From PCRC01 sp040384665 (lineage in GTDB: Bacteria; Pseudomonadota; Gammaproteobacteria; Burkholderiales; Burkholderiaceae_C): 34,704 nucleotides of DNA. The DNA lies in NCBI GenBank assembly GCA_040384665.1, contig JAZKIY010000058.1:1-34704 (forward strand), read 5' to 3'. Position numbers and translations under genes: made by a program. Below the pieces are notes generated by a model. That model saw only the letters and a list, made by a program, of their open reading frames with translations, was not told where the DNA came from and ran no database searches. This document shows, in pieces, positions 1-8,171 of the stretch. Within the stretch, counting starts at the first letter, position 1; each line of letters begins with the position of its first letter.

Positions 1-1103
<1,103 letters not shown>

Positions 1104-1229
1104 TGTCTCCTTGCCTGACGACCCAGGGCGTCGTTGCGGCGGCTGGCCGTACCCATGTGTACTGTCTGCGCCGCCGTGCCTCACCCTGAGTCGCCATGCA
1201 GCGTCGGCCCACATGGGCTCGCTCATACA

Positions 1230-1266
1230 AAAAACCCCGCAGCGCGCGAGCCCTGCGGGGTTTTTA
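1230..1266. terminator. Bidirectional rho-independent terminator between groEL and pgi
   Basis: A nine-base stem (ACCCCGCAG / CTGCGGGGT) has a run of A on its left and a run of T on its right, so it can end transcription from both directions. It serves groEL on the plus strand and the convergent tal-pgi unit on the minus strand. Confidence 0.85.
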
Positions 1267-1269
1267 TTT

Positions 1270-1312
1270 GCTATCTAATTAATAGCGAAATCCGTAGATT
1301 TCACTAGGGCTT
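1270..1312 (-). repeat. 43-nt interspersed repeat, copy 1
   Basis: Minus-strand copy of a repeat found at least seven times in this window. It starts AAGCCCTAGTGAAATCT and ends with the perfect five-base inverted repeat GCTAT-N7-ATAGC (1270-1286). It begins on the base next to the pgi stop and lies between that stop and the groEL/pgi terminator. Confidence 0.8.
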
Positions 1313-2874
1313 CAGCTCGTCTTGGCTTGTAAATGGCGCAGCAGGCCGGCGGTGGAGGCGTCCAGACCCGCCACATCGCCATTCTGGAGCCGGGGTGCAA
1401 TGTCCTGCGCCAGCTGCTTGCCCAGCTCGACACCAAACTGGTCGAAACTGTTGATGCCCCACAGGCTACCGGCGACGAACACCCGGTGTTCGTAGAGGGC
1501 GACCAAAGCACCCAGACTGGTGGGCGTGAGCGCGTCGAGCAGCAAAAAGGTGCTGGGCCGGTTGCCAGGAAAGTGGCGGTGGCCATCCACGCCGGGTTTG
1601 CCCAGCATCAGCGCCTGGGCCTGGGCCAGCGCGTTGGCCAGCAGGTGGCGGTGGTGTTCGGGCAGCGCGTCCCCGAGCTCGCGGACGGCGATGAACTCGA
1701 CGGGCACCACGTCGCTGCCCTGGTGCAGCATCTGGAAATAGGCGTGCTGGCCGTTGGTGCCCGCCTGGCCCCAGACCACCGGCGAGGTGGCGTACGCCAG
1801 CGGTGTGCCGTCGACCGCAACGCCTTTGCCGTTGCTCTCCATCTCCAACTGCTGCAAATAGGCCGGCAGGCGGCGCAGGCTGCTGCTGTAGGGCGCCATG
1901 CTGCGGCTCCCGCACTGGTGAAAGTTGCGGTACCAGACGTCGAGCAGGGCCAGGCGCACCGGCAGGTTCTGCGCCAGTGGCGCCTCGCGGAAATGCCGGT
2001 CCATCGCGTGGGCACCGGCCAGCATGTCGCGGAAAGCCGGCGCGCCAATGGCCATCGCCAGCGACAGACCGATGGCCGACCACAGCGAATAACGGCCCCC
2101 CACCCAGTCGGCAAAATCAAACGTCGTGTCGATGCCAAAGGCCTGCGCCAGCGCGGGCTGGCTGGTCAGGCCGACGAAGTGCCGGGCCACGTTGCGGCCG
2201 CCACCGGCCTCGAACCAGGCCTTGGCGGCACGGGCATTGCCCATGGTCTCCAGCGTGGTGAAAGACTTGGACGCCACCAGGAACAGCGTGTGTTGGGGCT
2301 GCACCTTGCGCAGCACCGCCAGCAGTTCCTCGGCGTCGAGGTTGGACACGAAATGAAACCGTTTGCCGGGCAGCGCAAACGCTTCCAGCGCCCGCACCGC
2401 CATGTGCGGCCCGAGGTCGGAGCCGCCAATGCCGATGTTGACCACGTCGGTGATGGCATCGTCGGCCCGCACCTGCTCGGCAAAGGCGAGAAAGGCGTCC
2501 AGCGTGGCGTGTACAGCCTGCAACTCGGCCTGTTGCGACGCTGGCACCGCCGCATCCGCCGGTGTGCGCAGCAGGAAGTGCATGGCCGCGCGCTGCTCGG
2601 TCGTGTTGACTGGCGCGCCCGCGAACATCGCGTCGCGGTGGCCTGCCACACCACACTGCTGCGCCAGATCGAGCAGCAAGGCTTCACCGGCCGGGTCGAT
2701 CAGGTTCTTGGACAGGTCGGCGAACACGTGCGGTGCGGCCTGGCTGAAACGTGCGAAGCGCTGGGCGTCGGCGCTGAACGCGTCGCGCAGGTTGACGCGG
2801 GCGCTGTTGAAGTGCGCCTGCAAGGCACGCCAGGCCGGCGTCTGGTCGCAACGCATGCGTGCGGGCAGCACCAT
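1312..2874 (-). CDS. pgi: Glucose-6-phosphate isomerase
   Basis: 520 residues, close to the roughly 550 of E. coli Pgi. Converts glucose-6-phosphate and fructose-6-phosphate in the cytosol. The N-terminus (QTPAWRALQAHF) lines up with the E. coli enzyme. Both family signatures are visible: DWVGGRYSLWSAIGLS in the middle and GSLWGINSFDQFGVELGK near the C-terminus. The catalytic-glutamate segment reads MESNGKGV. The ATG lies 2 nt past the tal stop, so the two genes are almost certainly co-transcribed and probably translationally coupled. Together they supply the upper part of the pentose phosphate/gluconeogenic network; the HexR-type regulator across the intergenic region is the likely controller (inference). 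Confidence 0.97.
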   Translation of the reverse strand: MVLPARMRCDQTPAWRALQAHFNSARVNLRDAFSADAQRFARFSQAAPHVFADLSKNLIDPAGEALLLDLAQQCGVAGHRDAMFAGAPVNTTEQRAAMHFLLRTPADAAVPASQQAELQAVHATLDAFLAFAEQVRADDAITDVVNIGIGGSDLGPHMAVRALEAFALPGKRFHFVSNLDAEELLAVLRKVQPQHTLFLVASKSFTTLETMGNARAAKAWFEAGGGRNVARHFVGLTSQPALAQAFGIDTTFDFADWVGGRYSLWSAIGLSLAMAIGAPAFRDMLAGAHAMDRHFREAPLAQNLPVRLALLDVWYRNFHQCGSRSMAPYSSSLRRLPAYLQQLEMESNGKGVAVDGTPLAYATSPVVWGQAGTNGQHAYFQMLHQGSDVVPVEFIAVRELGDALPEHHRHLLANALAQAQALMLGKPGVDGHRHFPGNRPSTFLLLDALTPTSLGALVALYEHRVFVAGSLWGINSFDQFGVELGKQLAQDIAPRLQNGDVAGLDASTAGLLRHLQAKTS

Positions 2875-2876
2875 GG

Positions 2877-3824
2877 TCAGGCGGCCAACATGAGCTGTTC
2901 GAGCTTGACGGCGTCGGCCACAAAGGCACGGATGCCTTCGGCCAGTTTTTCGGTGGCCATCGCGTCCTCGTTCAGTGCGAAGCGGAAACCCGCCTCGTCA
3001 AAGTTCACAGCCGGCAGGTCCATCGCGCGGGCCGCGTCGGCGCTGAGTGCGGGCTGCAGCGGTGCGTCGGTGGCGGCCAGTTGGGCCAGCAGCTCGGGCG
3101 CAATCGTCAGCAAATCGCAGCCGGCCAGCGCGGTGATTTGGCCGACGTTGCGAAAGCTGGCACCCATGACCTCGGTGGCGATGCCAAACTTCTTGTAGTG
3201 GTTGTAGATTTGCCGCACCGACAGCACACCGGGGTCGTTGGCGCCGGCACGTTCTGCCTCGTTCCAGGCCGGGCCAGCGGCTTTTTTGTACCAGTCGTAA
3301 ATGCGGCCCACAAACGGCGAGATCAGCTGCACCCTGGCTTGGCCACAGGCCACCGCCTGGCAAAACGAGAACAGCAGCGTCAGGTTGGTGTGGATGCCGC
3401 GCTGCTCCAGCTGCGCCGCCGCCTGGATGCCTTCCCAGGTGGACGCGATCTTGACCAGCACGCGGTCGATGTGGACACCTTCGGCCTGGTAGAGCTCAAT
3501 GATGCGTTCGGCGCGGGTGACGGTGGCGCTGGTGTCGAAGCTCAACCGGGCGTCGACCTCGGTGGAAACACGGCCCGGGATGGTGGCGAGGATGTCGCAG
3601 CCAAAACGAACCAGCAACCGGTCCATCACCTCGTCCAGCGGACGGCCGCGGAAGCGGGCCACCGTGTCGGTGAGCAGTGGTGCGTAGTCGGGCTTTTGCA
3701 CCGCTTTCAGGATCAGCGACGGGTTGGTGGTGGCGTCTTGCGGCTGGAATTGCGCGAGCTGTTTGAAGTCGCCGGTGTCGGCCACCACCGTGGTGAATTG
3801 CTTGAGCGCGCTGAGCTGGTTCAT
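2877..3824 (-). CDS. tal: Transaldolase
   Basis: 315 residues from the ATG at 3824, matching the 317 of E. coli TalB; the frame stays open upstream, but only MNQLSALKQFTTVVADTG resembles the family N-terminus. Transfers a dihydroxyacetone unit between sugar phosphates in the non-oxidative pentose phosphate pathway, in the cytosol. Seen: the DATTNPSLI signature near the N-terminus and VLVKIASTWEGIQAA, whose lysine forms the Schiff base in this family. First gene of a tal-pgi unit, divergent from the hexR-like gene with 133 nt between the two starts. No strong Shine-Dalgarno is visible; GAAGA lies about 7 nt upstream. Confidence 0.96.
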   Translation of the reverse strand: MNQLSALKQFTTVVADTGDFKQLAQFQPQDATTNPSLILKAVQKPDYAPLLTDTVARFRGRPLDEVMDRLLVRFGCDILATIPGRVSTEVDARLSFDTSATVTRAERIIELYQAEGVHIDRVLVKIASTWEGIQAAAQLEQRGIHTNLTLLFSFCQAVACGQARVQLISPFVGRIYDWYKKAAGPAWNEAERAGANDPGVLSVRQIYNHYKKFGIATEVMGASFRNVGQITALAGCDLLTIAPELLAQLAATDAPLQPALSADAARAMDLPAVNFDEAGFRFALNEDAMATEKLAEGIRAFVADAVKLEQLMLAA

Positions 3825-3858
3825 GGGGAAGTCTTCAGGAGGCGGTTGTCTCGGGTTG

Positions 3859-3894
3859 CCCGCATTATCCGGGTGTTTCCACGGTATTTTGTGG
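3859..3894. promoter_or_regulatory. Candidate operator region between tal and hexR
   Basis: Two short inverted repeats sit in the divergent intergenic region: CCCG-N7-CGGG at 3859-3873 and CCAC-N8-GTGG at 3879-3894. Their position fits control of both genes by the adjacent regulator. Neither matches the gammaproteobacterial HexR palindrome (TGTAATTAAATTACA), so the assignment is tentative. Confidence 0.25.
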
Positions 3895-3957
3895 CGCGGC
3901 TTGGCGGGCTGAAACCGGGTTACATTGCGGCTTTCCCTCTTCACGCACCGCCACGCC

Positions 3958-4806
3958 ATGCTCGACCGCATCAAAGCCTCGCTCACCTCGCTCGCGCCGG
4001 CGGAGCAGCGCGTGGGCGAGGTGGTGCTGGCAGACCCCCGCGCCTTTGCCCGGCTGCCCATCAGCGAGCTGGCCGCGCGCGCCAGCGTCAGCAAGCCCAC
4101 GGTGGTGCGTTTTTGCCGCAGCATGGGTTACGACGGCCTCTCGGACTTCAAACTCAAACTGGCCGGCAGCGTGAGCGAGGGTGTGCCCTTCATCCACCGC
4201 AGCGTGGACGCCGACGACAAGACCGGCGACGTGCTGGTGAAGGTGATCGACAACACCGTGGCGGCCTTCTTGAAGTACCGCAACGACGCGAGCGCCGCCG
4301 CCATCGAGCGGGCGGTGGACGCGCTGGCCGCCGCCGAGCGCAATGGCAAGCGCATCGAGTTCTTTGGCGTGGGCAACTCGGGCATCGTGGCGCAGGACGC
4401 GCAGCACAAGTTTTTTCGCCTGGGCGTCAACGCCATTGCCTACAGCGACGGCCACATGCAGGTGATGAGCGCCTCGCTGCTGGGCGCGGGCGACTGCGTG
4501 GTGGTGATCTCCAACTCCGGCCGCACCCGCGACCTGGTGGACGCCTGCGAAATCGCGCGCCGCAACGGCGCCACCACGCTGGTGATCACCGCCAGCGGCT
4601 CGCCCCTGGCCAACACCGGCCATGTGCACCTGGCCGCCGACCACCCCGAAGGCTACGACCGCTACAGCCCCATGGTGTCGCGGCTGCTGCATTTGATGAT
4701 CATCGACATACTGGCTACCAACTTGGCGCTGCGGATTGGGGGCAAGAAGCTGCAGCCTTTGTTGAAGGACATGAAGAACAACTTGCGGAGTAAGCGGTAT
4801 ACGTAG
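3958..4806 (+). CDS. hexR: HexR/RpiR-family transcriptional regulator
   Basis: 282 residues from the ATG at 3958; an in-frame TTG at 3925 is possible, but MLDRIKASL matches the family N-terminus (E. coli HexR begins MNMLEKIQSQL). An N-terminal RpiR-type helix-turn-helix spans about residues 35-70 (ISELAARASVSKPTVVRFCRSMG). A sugar-isomerase (SIS) domain covers about residues 105-250, with FFGVGNSGIVAQDAQHKFFR and VVVISNSGRTRDLVDACE. HexR proteins repress central sugar-metabolism genes and are released by the Entner-Doudoroff intermediate KDPG. Its place opposite tal-pgi supports that role here, though the exact ligand is inferred. Confidence 0.85.
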   Translation: MLDRIKASLTSLAPAEQRVGEVVLADPRAFARLPISELAARASVSKPTVVRFCRSMGYDGLSDFKLKLAGSVSEGVPFIHRSVDADDKTGDVLVKVIDNTVAAFLKYRNDASAAAIERAVDALAAAERNGKRIEFFGVGNSGIVAQDAQHKFFRLGVNAIAYSDGHMQVMSASLLGAGDCVVVISNSGRTRDLVDACEIARRNGATTLVITASGSPLANTGHVHLAADHPEGYDRYSPMVSRLLHLMIIDILATNLALRIGGKKLQPLLKDMKNNLRSKRYT

Positions 4807-4828
4807 TTCTGTTTTAACTCCCCCTCTT

Positions 4829-4980
4829 ACGGTGGACGGTGGGGGTGTACGTTCTCCGGCCTGCTCGCGGGAGGGGAGTTCGGGTTAGCAAACGGATGGG
4901 CGTGAAGGACGCTTGTAGCGCGCCTGTAGATGGGCCGCCGCGAATGGGGCCTGCGCCCGCACACCCCCACCATCCACCGT
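4829..4980 (+). repeat. Long hairpin element, left copy
   Basis: Outer stem arms 4829-4848 and 4961-4980 are complementary at 19 of 20 positions. Inside them are two core blocks, 4850-4871 (begins CGTTCTCCGGCC) and 4937-4959 (ends GGGGCCTGCGCCCG), which also partly pair with each other. Both core blocks recur exactly on the minus strand in the right copy, but the outer stem sequence there is different. The shared piece TGGGCGTGAAGG lies in the loop region. Function unknown; a structured RNA or a small mobile hairpin element are the options. Confidence 0.65.
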
Positions 4981-5036
4981 TGAAACATTGTTGGCGCGCC
5001 CGGCGTTTATGCACCGCTTGCCAACACCTCGCTTGA

Positions 5037-5182
5037 GGCCGGTGGTCTGGGTACCCGGGCGCAGGCCCCATTCGCGGCAGCACAAAAGCAAGCGCTCCAG
5101 CACAGCCTTCACGCCCACCCTTGTGCACGCAAACCCAGCCGCCCGCGAGCAGGCCGGAGAACGGGTACCCAGACCACCGGCC
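5037..5182 (-). repeat. Long hairpin element, right copy (opposite orientation)
   Basis: Outer arms 5037-5056 and 5163-5182 are perfectly complementary over 20 nt (22 if 5035-5036 and 5183-5184 are included). Read on the minus strand, core blocks 5163-5142 (22 nt) and 5078-5056 (23 nt) are identical to those of the left copy at 4850-4871 and 4937-4959. The outer stem (GGCCGGTGGTCTGGGTACCC) is unrelated in sequence to the left copy's stem yet remains self-complementary. Confidence 0.65.
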
Positions 5183-5200
5183 TCGCCCACACAGCACCAC

Positions 5201-5228
5201 AAAAGGCATTTTTAAAACCTTTTATGCC
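5201..5228 (-). terminator. Possible weak terminator of the peptide-transport operon
   Basis: On the minus strand, GGCAT and ATGCC enclose AAAAGG-TTTT and are followed by TTTTG. It lies just past the last transporter gene and repeat copy 2. The stem is AT-rich and the T run is short, so this is uncertain. Confidence 0.35.
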
Positions 5229-5230
5229 CC

Positions 5231-5273
5231 AAGCCCTGGTGAAAACTAGTGGTACAGCTATGGAATAAATAGC
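5231..5273 (+). repeat. 43-nt interspersed repeat, copy 2
   Basis: Plus-strand copy beginning AAGCCCTGGTGAAAACTAG and ending with a perfect GCTAT-N7-ATAGC (5257-5273). It abuts the 3' end of the dppF-like gene, whose stop complement is at 5275-5277. Confidence 0.8.
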
Positions 5274-5274
5274 A

Positions 5275-6273
5275 TCAACCCAGCCGCCCTTCCACCACCC
5301 CGTGGCAGGCAATCTGAATCCCCTGCCAGCTTTGCAGCACCGGCCGCTCGCTGCGGCAGCGTGCATCGGCGTGCGGGCAACGCGGGTGAAAACGGCAGCC
5401 GCTGGGCGGGTTGATCGGGTTGGGCACCTCACCTTGCACCGGCAGGCGCGCGCGGCCAGTGTCGGGCCGCAGCCGAGGAATCGCGTCCAGCAACATGCGG
5501 GTGTAGGGGTGGCGCGGCTGGCTGAAGAGCGTGGCCTTGTCGGCCAGTTCGACGATCTGGCCCAAGTACATCACGCCCACCTGGTCGCTCACGTGCTGCA
5601 CCACCGCGAGGTTGTGCGAGATGAACAGGTAAGTGAGCCCGCGCTCGCGCTGCAGGTCTTTCATCAGGTTCAGCACCTGCGCCTGCACGCTCACGTCCAG
5701 CGCGGAAGTGGGCTCGTCGCACACCAGAAACTCAGGCGTCGTGGCGAGTGCGCGGGCAATCGAAATGCGCTGGCGCTGGCCGCCGGAAAACTGGTGCGGG
5801 TACTTGGGCGCATCCTGCGCGGCTAAACCCACGGAGGTGAGCAGTTCACCCACACGGGCCTGCAGTTCGGCTGTGCTGCCGGCCAAGCCGTGCGTGCGCA
5901 CAGGCTCGGCGACGATGCGGCCCACCGTCCAGCGCGGGTTCAGGCTGGCGTAGGGGTCCTGAAAAATCATCTGCATGCGGCGGCGCAGTGCCAGGCCTTG
6001 CGCAGACTTCAACGTGCTGGGCACGTCCTGGCCGTCGAAGCTGATGTGCCCTGCATCGGGCGCGTACAGCCCCAGCAGCAGCCGCGCCACCGTGCTCTTG
6101 CCACAGCCCGATTCGCCCACCAACGCCAGCGTCTGCCCGCGCGGGATGCTGAAGCCCACGCCGTCCACCGCCTGCAGCAACCGGCGCGGCTGGCGGGCCA
6201 GCACCCGCTGCAGCCAGGGGGCGGAGACATCGAAGGCTTTGGCAAGGTCACGTACTTCGAGCAAGGCCGTCAT
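5275..6273 (-). CDS. dppF: Peptide ABC transporter ATP-binding protein (DppF/OppF type)
   Basis: 332 residues. Powers peptide import at the inner face of the cytoplasmic membrane. Walker A is GESGCGKST (about residues 53-61), the ABC signature is FSGGQRQR and Walker B is FLVCDEPTSALD. The C-terminal oligopeptide-type extension has HPYTRMLLDAIPRL and a cysteine-containing stretch (GCRFHPRCPHADARC) typical of the subfamily. The start overlaps the stop of the preceding ATPase gene in an ATGA, so translation is probably coupled. Last gene of the operon. Substrate class (di- or oligopeptide) is inferred from family; the exact ligand cannot be read from sequence. Confidence 0.93.
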   Translation of the reverse strand: MTALLEVRDLAKAFDVSAPWLQRVLARQPRRLLQAVDGVGFSIPRGQTLALVGESGCGKSTVARLLLGLYAPDAGHISFDGQDVPSTLKSAQGLALRRRMQMIFQDPYASLNPRWTVGRIVAEPVRTHGLAGSTAELQARVGELLTSVGLAAQDAPKYPHQFSGGQRQRISIARALATTPEFLVCDEPTSALDVSVQAQVLNLMKDLQRERGLTYLFISHNLAVVQHVSDQVGVMYLGQIVELADKATLFSQPRHPYTRMLLDAIPRLRPDTGRARLPVQGEVPNPINPPSGCRFHPRCPHADARCRSERPVLQSWQGIQIACHGVVEGRLG

Positions 6274-7250
6274 GGTGCGCTTCCAGGGGCTTCATGCAGC
6301 CAGCAGGCGGCCTCGGTGGCACCGGCAGGCAACAACTCCGGCCGCGCTTCGTGGCAACGCGCAAAGGCCTGCGGGCAACGCGGGTGGAAGCTGCAACCGG
6401 CGGGCACCGCGTCCAGCCGGGGCATGGCGCCGTCGATCTGCCGCAGCCGGGGCACGCTCACCGCCATGTCGGGAATGGCGGCCATCAGGCCGGCGGTGTA
6501 GGGGTGGCTGGGCTGGTGCAGGATGGCCTGCACCGGGCCGACCTCCGCGATGCGGCCGGCGTACACCACCGCCACGCGGTCGCAGCTCTCGGCGATCACG
6601 CCCATGTCGTGGGTGATCAGCAGCACCGCCGTGCCACGCTCGCGGCACAGGGTTTTCAAGAGCGCAATGATTTGCGCCTGCACCGACACATCGAGCGCGG
6701 TGGTGGGCTCGTCGGCCACCAGCAGTTGCGGCTCGGCGGCCAGCGCCAGCGCGATCACCACCCGCTGCCGCATGCCGCCCGAGAACTGGTGTGGGTAGTG
6801 GTGCAGCCGCTCGGCTGCGGCGGCAATGCCGGTGTCGGACAGCAGTGCCGTTGCGCGCCGCTGGGCTTCAGCAGGCGTGACCGGCAGGTGCGCCAGGATG
6901 GTTTCGGTGAGTTGCCGGCCCACGGTGTAGAGCGGGTTGAGCGCGGTGAGTGGGTCCTGAAAAATCGCACCGATTTGCCGACCCCGGATGCGCCGCATCG
7001 CAGACTCGGGCAGGCCGTTGATGCGCTGGCCGTTCAGCCGGATGTCGCCGCTGCGGATGCGCCCCGGCGGTGGCAGCAGCCCGATGATGGCCGCGCCGGT
7101 GAGCGACTTGCCCGCCCCCGACTCGCCCACCACGCCCAGAATTTCACCGGCTGCGAGGTTGAACGACACACCGTCCAACGCCGTCAGCGTGCCGTGGCGG
7201 GTGGGGAACTCGACCGTGAGGCGGTCCACTTCGAGCAAGGGCGTCATCAT
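6270..7250 (-). CDS. dppD: Peptide ABC transporter ATP-binding protein (DppD/OppD type)
   Basis: 326 residues. Partner ATPase of the DppF-like protein; the two form the nucleotide-binding dimer. Walker A GESGAGKS near residues 43-50, signature FSGGMRQR, Walker B LLVADEPTTALD, then HPYTAGLMAAIPDM and a C-terminal Cys-containing segment (GCSFHPRCPQAFARC). Overlaps both neighbours by ATGA (7247-7250 upstream, 6270-6273 downstream), the usual coupling in these operons. Confidence 0.93.
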   Translation of the reverse strand: MMTPLLEVDRLTVEFPTRHGTLTALDGVSFNLAAGEILGVVGESGAGKSLTGAAIIGLLPPPGRIRSGDIRLNGQRINGLPESAMRRIRGRQIGAIFQDPLTALNPLYTVGRQLTETILAHLPVTPAEAQRRATALLSDTGIAAAAERLHHYPHQFSGGMRQRVVIALALAAEPQLLVADEPTTALDVSVQAQIIALLKTLCRERGTAVLLITHDMGVIAESCDRVAVVYAGRIAEVGPVQAILHQPSHPYTAGLMAAIPDMAVSVPRLRQIDGAMPRLDAVPAGCSFHPRCPQAFARCHEARPELLPAGATEAACWLHEAPGSAP

Positions 7251-8149
7251 CGCAATTTAGGGTTCAGCGCATCGCGCAACCAGTCCCCCAGCAGGTTCAC
7301 GCTCAGCGCAATCAGCACCAGCATCGCGCCGGGAAACACGGTGATCCACCATTCGCCGGAAAACAGAAAGTCGTTGCCCACGCGGATCAAGGTACCGAGC
7401 GAGGGCGAGGTGGGCGGCACGCCCACGCCCAGGAATGACAACGTGGCCTCGGTGATGATGGCGGTGGCCACCTGCAGGGTGGCCAGCACCAGCACCGGCC
7501 CCAGCACATTGGGCAGCACATGCTGCGCCATGATGCGCCAGGGCTGCACGCCCATCACGCGCGCGGCCAGCACGTACTCTTTGTTTTTTTCCACCAGCGT
7601 GGCGCCGCGCACGGTGCGCGCGTACGGCACCCAGCCGGTGAGTGTGATGGCGATGATGAGCACGCCAAAGGCCACCAGCGCCGCCGCGTCGGGAAACAGC
7701 GCGCGGCCCACGCCAGCCATCAGCAGCGCCACCAGAATCGCGGGGAACGACAGCATCACATCGCACAGCCGCATCAGCAGCGCATCCACCCAGCCGCCGC
7801 GAAAACCCGCCACCAGCCCCAGCGCCACGCCCAGCAGCACCGACAGCGCTACCGAGACGCCACCCACCACCAGCGAGATGCGCGCGCCGTACATCAGCGC
7901 CGAGAGGATGTCGCGGCCCTGGTTGTCAGTGCCGAGCGGGAAGCGGCGGCTGCCGCCCTCGCTCCAGGCAGGTGGCAGGCTGGCGTCAGAGAGTTCCAGC
8001 GTGCTCAGGTCGAGCGGGTTGTGCGGCGCGATCCAGCCGGCGAAGGTGGCACACACCACACAGACCAGCGCCAGCGCGGCGGCCAGCAGGGCCACGGGCG
8101 AGGTGCGAAAGCTGTGGCCGACGTCACTCGCCCACCAGCGCGCCAGCAT
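7247..8149 (-). CDS. dppC: Peptide ABC transporter permease (DppC/OppC type)
   Basis: 300 residues from the ATG at 8149; a GTG directly before it (8152) is an alternative. Inner-membrane permease with an N-terminal segment (SPVALLAAALALVCVVCATFAG) and five further hydrophobic stretches. The cytoplasmic EAA loop that contacts the ATPases is visible as EYVLAARVMGVQPWRIMAQH. The periplasmic N-terminal part has the subfamily motif HPLGTDNQGRD-like FPLGTDNQGRDILSALMYGARISL. Lies 22 nt after the binding-protein gene and overlaps dppD by ATGA. Confidence 0.92.
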   Translation of the reverse strand: MLARWWASDVGHSFRTSPVALLAAALALVCVVCATFAGWIAPHNPLDLSTLELSDASLPPAWSEGGSRRFPLGTDNQGRDILSALMYGARISLVVGGVSVALSVLLGVALGLVAGFRGGWVDALLMRLCDVMLSFPAILVALLMAGVGRALFPDAAALVAFGVLIIAITLTGWVPYARTVRGATLVEKNKEYVLAARVMGVQPWRIMAQHVLPNVLGPVLVLATLQVATAIITEATLSFLGVGVPPTSPSLGTLIRVGNDFLFSGEWWITVFPGAMLVLIALSVNLLGDWLRDALNPKLR

Positions 8150-8171
8150 CACGCAGCGCCGCCCGGTGGCC

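Larger units (their letters stand above)
4807..5274. other. 468-nt non-coding region with structured repeats
   Basis: No convincing gene on either strand; the open frames present are shadows of inverted repeats. The region holds two opposed hairpin elements (4829-4980 and 5037-5182), a small inverted repeat between them (TGTTGGC at 4989-4995 with GCCAACA at 5020-5026), an AT-rich hairpin that may end the peptide-transport operon (5201-5228), and repeat copy 2 (5231-5273). Confidence 0.7.

Noticed and set aside
1151..1218. CCCATGTG / CACATGGG inverted repeat after groEL
   Set aside because: Arms are about 50 nt apart with no supporting structure; likely chance, and the real terminator is downstream.
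1333..3198. Plus-strand frame of 621 codons opposite pgi and tal
   Set aside because: Shadow of the minus-strand genes, which have full family signatures.
4829..5182. Integron attC sites
   Set aside because: The paired arms lack the GTTRRRY/RYYYAAC core boxes, and no integrase or cassette layout is present.
4814..5215. Several frames of 65-131 codons on both strands
   Set aside because: They follow the inverted repeats of the hairpin elements; no ribosome sites and no protein similarity.
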